DNA of 64,000 nucleotides from positions 62,001-126,000 of the forward strand of contig JADNRY010000037.1 of NCBI GenBank assembly GCA_015501585.1, in the 5' to 3' direction. The notes beneath the pieces were generated by a model. It searched no databases. It saw only the letters and a program-made list of their open reading frames with translations, and was not told where the DNA came from. Made by a program: the position numbers and the translations under genes. Each line of letters starts with the position of its first letter. Positions within the stretch are counted from its first letter, which is position 1. The stretch is from Rhodocollybia butyracea. Taxonomy: Eukaryota; Basidiomycota; Agaricomycetes; Agaricales; Omphalotaceae. This document shows, one piece after another, positions 59,439 through 64,000 of this stretch.

Positions 59439-59514
59439 GTAGAGACTGCGATTTAACAGTGTAGAGACTGCGATTTAACAGTGTAGAGACTGCGATTTAA
59501 CAGTGTAGAGACTG
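59439..59514 (+). repeat. 22-bp tandem repeat, about 3.5 units
   Basis: Unit GTAGAGACTGCGATTTAACA plus GT, at 59439, 59461 and 59483, with a partial fourth unit. Related shorter words (GATGTAAAAGCGTAGA) recur at 60048-60145. Confidence 0.85.
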
Positions 59515-59971
59515 GACTGGGATGTAAAAGAGTGTAAGGTAGTCTATTAATCTGGATTCTAGTCTAAGTACTGTATGGTTATGACCATAAGTTTGCGATA
59601 TGTTACGCGTTACGCTGCGAACTCAATATTTCATAGTTCGCTGGCTGATGTTATGTGTTATGAAGTCCAAAGTCAGTTCGCCAAGGCCGCCAACGATATC
59701 GCAGTTCCAGGTACAACTGAAGCGGAAGTGGAGAAAAGGGAGGAACTAGGGCGCCGGAAAGCGAGTTCGGATAGCGACGAAAAGACTTCATGAAAAAGAC
59801 TGGGCTGGAGGTTGGTGAAGGCAGAAGGAAAAAGTGGTGAACACTTATTTTAGTGTGGTTACACTTGAAAAATGACTAGTTTGGGTAATGCGTTATGGTT
59901 TCCAAAGTACCTTAGTTCGAGAGGGGGATAGCGTTATGCGTTACACAAACTTGTGGTCATAACTATACCGC

Positions 59972-60041
59972 AGTCAGAAAGAAAAATTCATTGGAGTAAG
60001 TGAAAAGATAATCTACTTAGTCTGAACCAAACGCGATGGAG
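59972..60041 (+). repeat. 70-bp direct repeat, unit 1
   Basis: Runs from AGTCAGAAAGAAAAATTCAT to the GCGATGGAG end; nearly identical to 60199-60268. Confidence 0.85.
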
Positions 60042-60198
60042 ATCGATGTAAAAGCGTAGAGAATGCAATGTAAAAGCATAGACTGCAATGTAAAAGCGTA
60101 GAGAATGTGATGTAAAAGCATAGACTGCAATGTAAAAGCGTAAAGACTCCGGGGATGTAAAAGAATGTAAGGTAGCCTATTAATCTGGATTCTAGTCT

Positions 60199-60268
60199 AG
60201 TCAGAAAGAAAAATGCATTGGAGTAAGTGAAAAGATAATCTACTTAGTCTGAACCAAATGCGATGGAG
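60199..60268 (+). repeat. 70-bp direct repeat, unit 2
   Basis: Second copy, overlapping the last codons and stop of the minus-strand gene at 60244. Unit 1 may therefore be a duplicated 3' end of that gene. Confidence 0.85.
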
Positions 60269-62224
60269 CTTGAAATTTCAGAACGGAAGTCAATCAAATG
60301 ATTTTGGCGGAGTTCTGCGGCCCGTCTCTCAAACACATCTTCTGATCGTTCATCAGGAGAGCGGTCAATCCATCTAAGAGGTCCCCATAAATAGAGCATT
60401 CTCAACCAGACACCATGAGCGAGGTCGATGTCTACAGATCCTACCATTAGCCAGGAAAATATCTGAGACATGGTAACATACTATATGGGTCATCTGGAAT
60501 TTGTTTCGCCCAACGTGAGCGTCCAATACTTTCTGCCAAACCAAAATTTCTGGCTTTTTCTTCAAAGGTCCTGTCACTGCAGCCTAAATAATGTTTGGTA
60601 ATGGTCCCTAGCGTCTCATGATCTCCATTTAGATAGTAGACCTCACGACCTTTAAGTTTTTTTACGGTGTTGGAATATCCCAGAGGAATCAAGATATTCC
60701 GGATCATGATAAATGTGTGATAGAGATCCCTGAGAGTAGTCCCTTGTTTGCCTGCGAAGTAGTGGAGGTCGATGTTTCAAAGTTGGGCATAATGCCGAAA
60801 ATTCATGGCTTGAACAAAACAGTTTGCACCATTTTGCCGTATAAGTGGATCCTGAGACAGTGAAGTGGATGCTGCCGAAGTAACGGAGAGTGAAGAGGGG
60901 GGTGGATCAGCTAATGTGTTTGGTGGCAAGGAAGAAGTGGGTGCTGCTGAAATGAAGGAAAGTGAAGAGGAAGAAGTCGAATCAGCTAACGCTGCTATGT
61001 TCTCCAATGGAGGAGGCGGGGTTGGATTGATAGGTGTATCGGCAAGTGGAAGGGTGGGTGCAAAAGACGACAAGGAAGTAGCCGGAGAACAGGATATGAA
61101 AGTATAAATTTGATCGGAACGAGAATTAGATAATGAAGAAGCAGCGTCCACAGCAGAATTTGAATCAAAAATATTGACCATCGAAGTGGATGGGTCATCT
61201 ATCGTCGAAGAAGACGAAGCTAAAGACAAAGACTGGTTGGAATGTGGAGTGCAAAGGGCCGATGGAGTACTGGGCCGCGATGTGTATGGTTCAAAGCGTG
61301 AATGACGGCGCTTGGAAGACACCCTCAGTGAATGATTGGATTCTTGATCAGAATTAACAAGGACCACACAAAAGTGTCGACCTGAGGATTTATGGGGATT
61401 ATTAGCCAAGATGAATGGGTGTTGTAGATAACCTTGATGAATATCAAGTTTCTCGTCGGCTCCCATAAAGAAAGACGGAATATCAAATGAAGTCTCCATC
61501 AAAGTTTGAATCTGATGTATCGTCCCAAAATGGAACAGATGATTGTCTTCGATAGGAGGTTTTGAAAAAGAAAGTAATGAAGATCCTAGTAATAGGGTCG
61601 AATTATCCTGGAGTGCACGAGAATAGGATGCCGGCAAAGACGCCCGATGATCCTGAAGAATTTTGAACATCGCTGGGACTGAAATTCCCCAAGTGTTATC
61701 AAAAACATGCATCGAATCTGAGACCACTTCGATATGCCACAAGATATGAGGTGAGGTTGGAAGAGTATGTATATTTGGCGAAGCCCACAGATGTACACAG
61801 ATGGCTAGTCCAAGCAAGTTAGTAATTATTCGATAAGTAGCCAATTTGATGCCTTACTGAAGTTGTCGACTGATAGATTATTCACCGGAAAGAGCAAAGG
61901 CACTGGAAAGTTAGATAATTCCAATGAGCTCAAGGGTTCCTCCTCATTCGATGGGGGTTGGTTACTGCCAAAACCATGCGAAGATGGCATTGGTGTGGAC
62001 AACGACTCGGTGACTTCTGGCTGAAACAATAATTGAGAGGCAAAAAGTCTCTCTATTGAGGCGTTAGTAACCAAAAACAACTCCCTAGCTTGAGAAAATT
62101 CACCGTCGAACGAGCTCTGAGAACTTGAGCTTAAAGAAAATGTCAAGTCTTCAGCCGTATAGTCAAGTGGGTCCGTGTTGGTAGTGTTCAAAGTGAAAAA
62201 GTCCATCCACTCCTCGGTGTCCAT
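60244..62224 (-). CDS. Unknown protein with one in-frame TGA
   Basis: ATG 62224 (MDTEEWMDFFTLNTTNTDPL) gives an acidic, Ser-rich N-terminal region. An intron near 61850 leads to a segment with HILWHIEVVSDSMHVFDNTW and a long Ser/Pro/Ala-rich linker. RQNGANCFVQAMNFRHYAQL then meets TGA at 60777-60779. The same frame continues NIDLHYFAGKQGTTLRDLYH, VKKLKGREVYYLNGDHETLG and SDRTFEEKARNFGLAESIGR. After an intron comes DIDLAHGVWLRMLYLWGPLR, ending SSSIAFGSD. CGA-to-TGA would explain the stop. The acidic N-terminus suggests a nuclear protein, but I recognise no domain. It lies next to transposon-related genes. Confidence 0.5.
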
Positions 62225-62610
62225 GATGGAGTAGTTGAAAGAGAACCAAAACGCTGCAAAAATAAAAGCTTGTGTTTATATAATTTGTTTTTGGTGTACG
62301 TTCCAAAATAGAAACCACCGGAAAAGTTCTCCGACTCTTGCTTCAATACTCAAATCATAATTACTTCAGCAAAACACGTCGGTTATACTACCACTACCAC
62401 TTGAAAATTTGGTTCAACAAAAACTGGAGTTCAGATTTTTACCTACAGAGAATTTCTCTTAGATGCGAAGCTAACCACTAGATACTGGAGTGAGATTATC
62501 TCGTAAAAGCCGGACTTAAGCCAGCATTGTGGGTTCCTGATTATGTGATGACTAAAAGGCTTGCCGACATGCTTATAGTAAATTATACTCCTTGAACATA
62601 TTCTTTTACG
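62225..62610. other. Divergent upstream region
   Basis: 386 bp between the start of the unknown gene and that of the integrase-core gene. No clear terminal inverted repeat was found. Confidence 0.4.
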
Positions 62611-64000
62611 ATGCGACCGTTGCTGTTTCTGAAATTTTGCTTACTGCTGTGGTTCTTGTTAAGTCAGCTTATAACGCTGGGGTGGGCCCCAAACGTGGCT
62701 GGCACTTCGAGTTTCAACGAGAATAGCAGTCTTCTGGATGCTTTTCGGGCTCATTATGAGCAATTCCAGGCCCTTCTTGTGAACGTATACACTGAAGAAA
62801 CTGATACGTTTCTTCTGCGACTACTTGGTGAAGATCTGGAGGAGTTTGACCGTATAGCCGAACGAGTATGATTATATTTCTCGATTTGACAACACAACTC
62901 TAACTTAACATGATGTAGCATTCAAATATCTTTGAAGTTGAAGAACTTCAGATCCTACGCACAGGAGTACAATTGATGCTTGGAGATCTTCGAGCACTTT
63001 ATGACCGGCAAATTGAAGGATCTCATAATGGACGACCTGCTGTGTTATTTTCAGAATATACAGGAAATCGTGGACGCCCTCGTACTGTTATTCATCCCGA
63101 GTTTCTGAGATGGGCTTATGGTCATGCTACAACATCAGGACTCAGTCATTTCCTTGGCATTTCACGTAGGACAGTCCGCCGTCGTCTTCTAGATGCTGGA
63201 ATAACCCTTCCTGGTGTAAATCCCTTTCCAGCAGCTTCGGACTCCTTGGAAGACTGCGACAATCTTCCTGATCCAATTCTTGATGGTCAAGTTACAGAGC
63301 CTAGAGAGCTTCCTGAAGATATACATGCACAAGCAGCTTCAATTGCGTCAACATCTTCCGTCGGATATCTATCAACAATCACTGATGAGCAATTGGATGC
63401 TCTAATAAACCAGTTGCGTATTCATTACAGTCGAGCTGGTATTCGAATGATCGATGGTATGCTTCGTCGACTTGGCCATATTGTTCAATATAATCGAATA
63501 CGTCAGTCTCTGCTCCGTATTGATCCTGTGGTCCGTGTTTTTGAGCGTATACGTATACGTCGTCGAGGATATTCAGTTCCTGGGCCAAATGCTCTCTGGC
63601 ACCATGATGGACATCACCGTAAGCTGTTCGATTATCTGTTGTCTTCTTTCGTTGCTTATTGCTGTATCAGGTCTTATACGATGGGGCATCGTAATCCATG
63701 GTTTTATAGATGGATATTCTCGTTTAATTACTGGATTGAGAGCCAGTAACAACAATCGAGGGCAAACTGTCATGTCACTCTTTCTCTTGGCTGTTCAGAA
63801 CTATGGTCTTCCATCACGCTTACGTGGAGATCATGGTGTTGAAAACGTCTGGGTTGCAGCGTTCATGGAGTTTGCATGTGGGGAAGGCCGAGGATCGTAT
63901 ATCTGGGGACGGTAAATACACGCTTTTCTTATAAATTATATCTGACTTTTTATTCTTAGGTCTGTCCACAATGTCCGTATCGAACGTCTTTGGGTTGATG
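62611..64000 (+). CDS. Integrase-core (DDE, rve-like) protein, partial at window edge
   Basis: Exon 1 from ATG 62611 has a hydrophobic start and the helical SFNENSSLLDAFRAHYEQFQ. After an intron comes SNIFEVEELQILRTGVQLML, then the helix-turn-helix region LRWAYGHATTSGLSHFLGIS and RRTVRRRLLDAGI. The catalytic core begins GYSVPGPNALWHHDGHH, with the first Asp. After a GTAAGC intron it continues GFIDGYSRLITGLRASNNN and LRGDHGVENVWVAAFMEFA with the later acidic residues. A further intron starts near 63915 and the exon SVHNVRIERLW runs off the end. This is the Agaricomycete integrase-core family, derived from IS3-like eukaryotic DNA transposons. The frame is intact so far. The hydrophobic first 25 residues could be a signal-like artefact of choosing this ATG. 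Confidence 0.7.

Larger units (their letters stand above)
59261..60243. other. Repeat-rich intergenic region
   Basis: Holds the period-22 tandem repeat, GTAAAAGC-type short repeats (about 60048-60145) and one unit of a 70-bp direct repeat. No gene is supported. Confidence 0.5.

Noticed and set aside
59439..60145. Regularly spaced repeats resembling a CRISPR array
   Set aside because: Units abut directly with no unique spacers, no cas genes, and the genome is eukaryotic; it is a minisatellite.
47002..64000. KDZ transposase linked to the TET/JBP gene
   Set aside because: No protein with KDZ catalytic or CxC zinc motifs could be found in any frame of this stretch.

Overview
The window is nuclear DNA of a filamentous basidiomycete, most likely an Agaricomycete (mushroom-forming fungus). 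The evidence is the many short (about 45-95 nt) GT-AG introns, compact intergenic spaces, basidiomycete-type F-box proteins, a Kex2-processed secreted-protein family, basidiomycete TET/JBP-like and integrase-core genes, and an intron-containing initiator tRNA-Met. Nothing in it looks prokaryotic or organellar.

Layout. About 1-4.3 kb is poorly resolved, with a gene fragment and a possible membrane-protein gene on the minus strand. About 4.4-26.6 kb is an ordinary housekeeping block: an Ams2/Spt21-like chromatin/transcription protein, the Dsc3 subunit of the Golgi Dsc E3 ligase, an F-box protein, the initiator tRNA-Met, a secreted-protein gene with a nonsense codon, ketol-acid reductoisomerase (ilv5), the class III PI3-kinase Vps34, vacuolar carboxypeptidase S (cps1), a PinX1/Pxr1 G-patch protein, a multi-pass membrane protein and a coiled-coil protein with a DUF6697-like tail.

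About 27.0-39.6 kb is a large inverted duplication. Each arm carries an Slm1-like BAR+PH gene followed by an F-box gene, and a cytochrome P450 lies in the spacer. All four duplicated genes carry a visible lesion or divergence: an internal frameshift in Slm1 copy 1, a changed C-terminus in Slm1 copy 2, an N-terminal indel in F-box copy 1, and a CGA-to-TGA nonsense codon plus a fused extension in F-box copy 2.

About 39.7-45.6 kb is a nested mobile element: a small (about 0.6 kb) terminal-inverted-repeat element has been hit in its right terminus by a complete 5.3 kb hAT transposon. The hAT has exact 15-bp TIRs, an exact 8-bp target duplication and a spliced transposase with all expected regions.

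About 47-64 kb is an accessory region: a HECT-fold protein, a small Hsp20-like protein, a TET/JBP-family 2-oxoglutarate/Fe(II) dioxygenase (possible oxidised-5-methylcytosine enzyme), decayed copies of adenylate cyclase and Clf1/crooked-neck, minisatellite-like repeats, an unknown gene interrupted by one in-frame TGA, and the 5' part of an integrase-core (DDE) gene cut by the window edge. The most interesting area is the TET/JBP + HECT-like + integrase neighbourhood. The clearest structural results are the nested transposon and the inverted duplication with decay in both arms.
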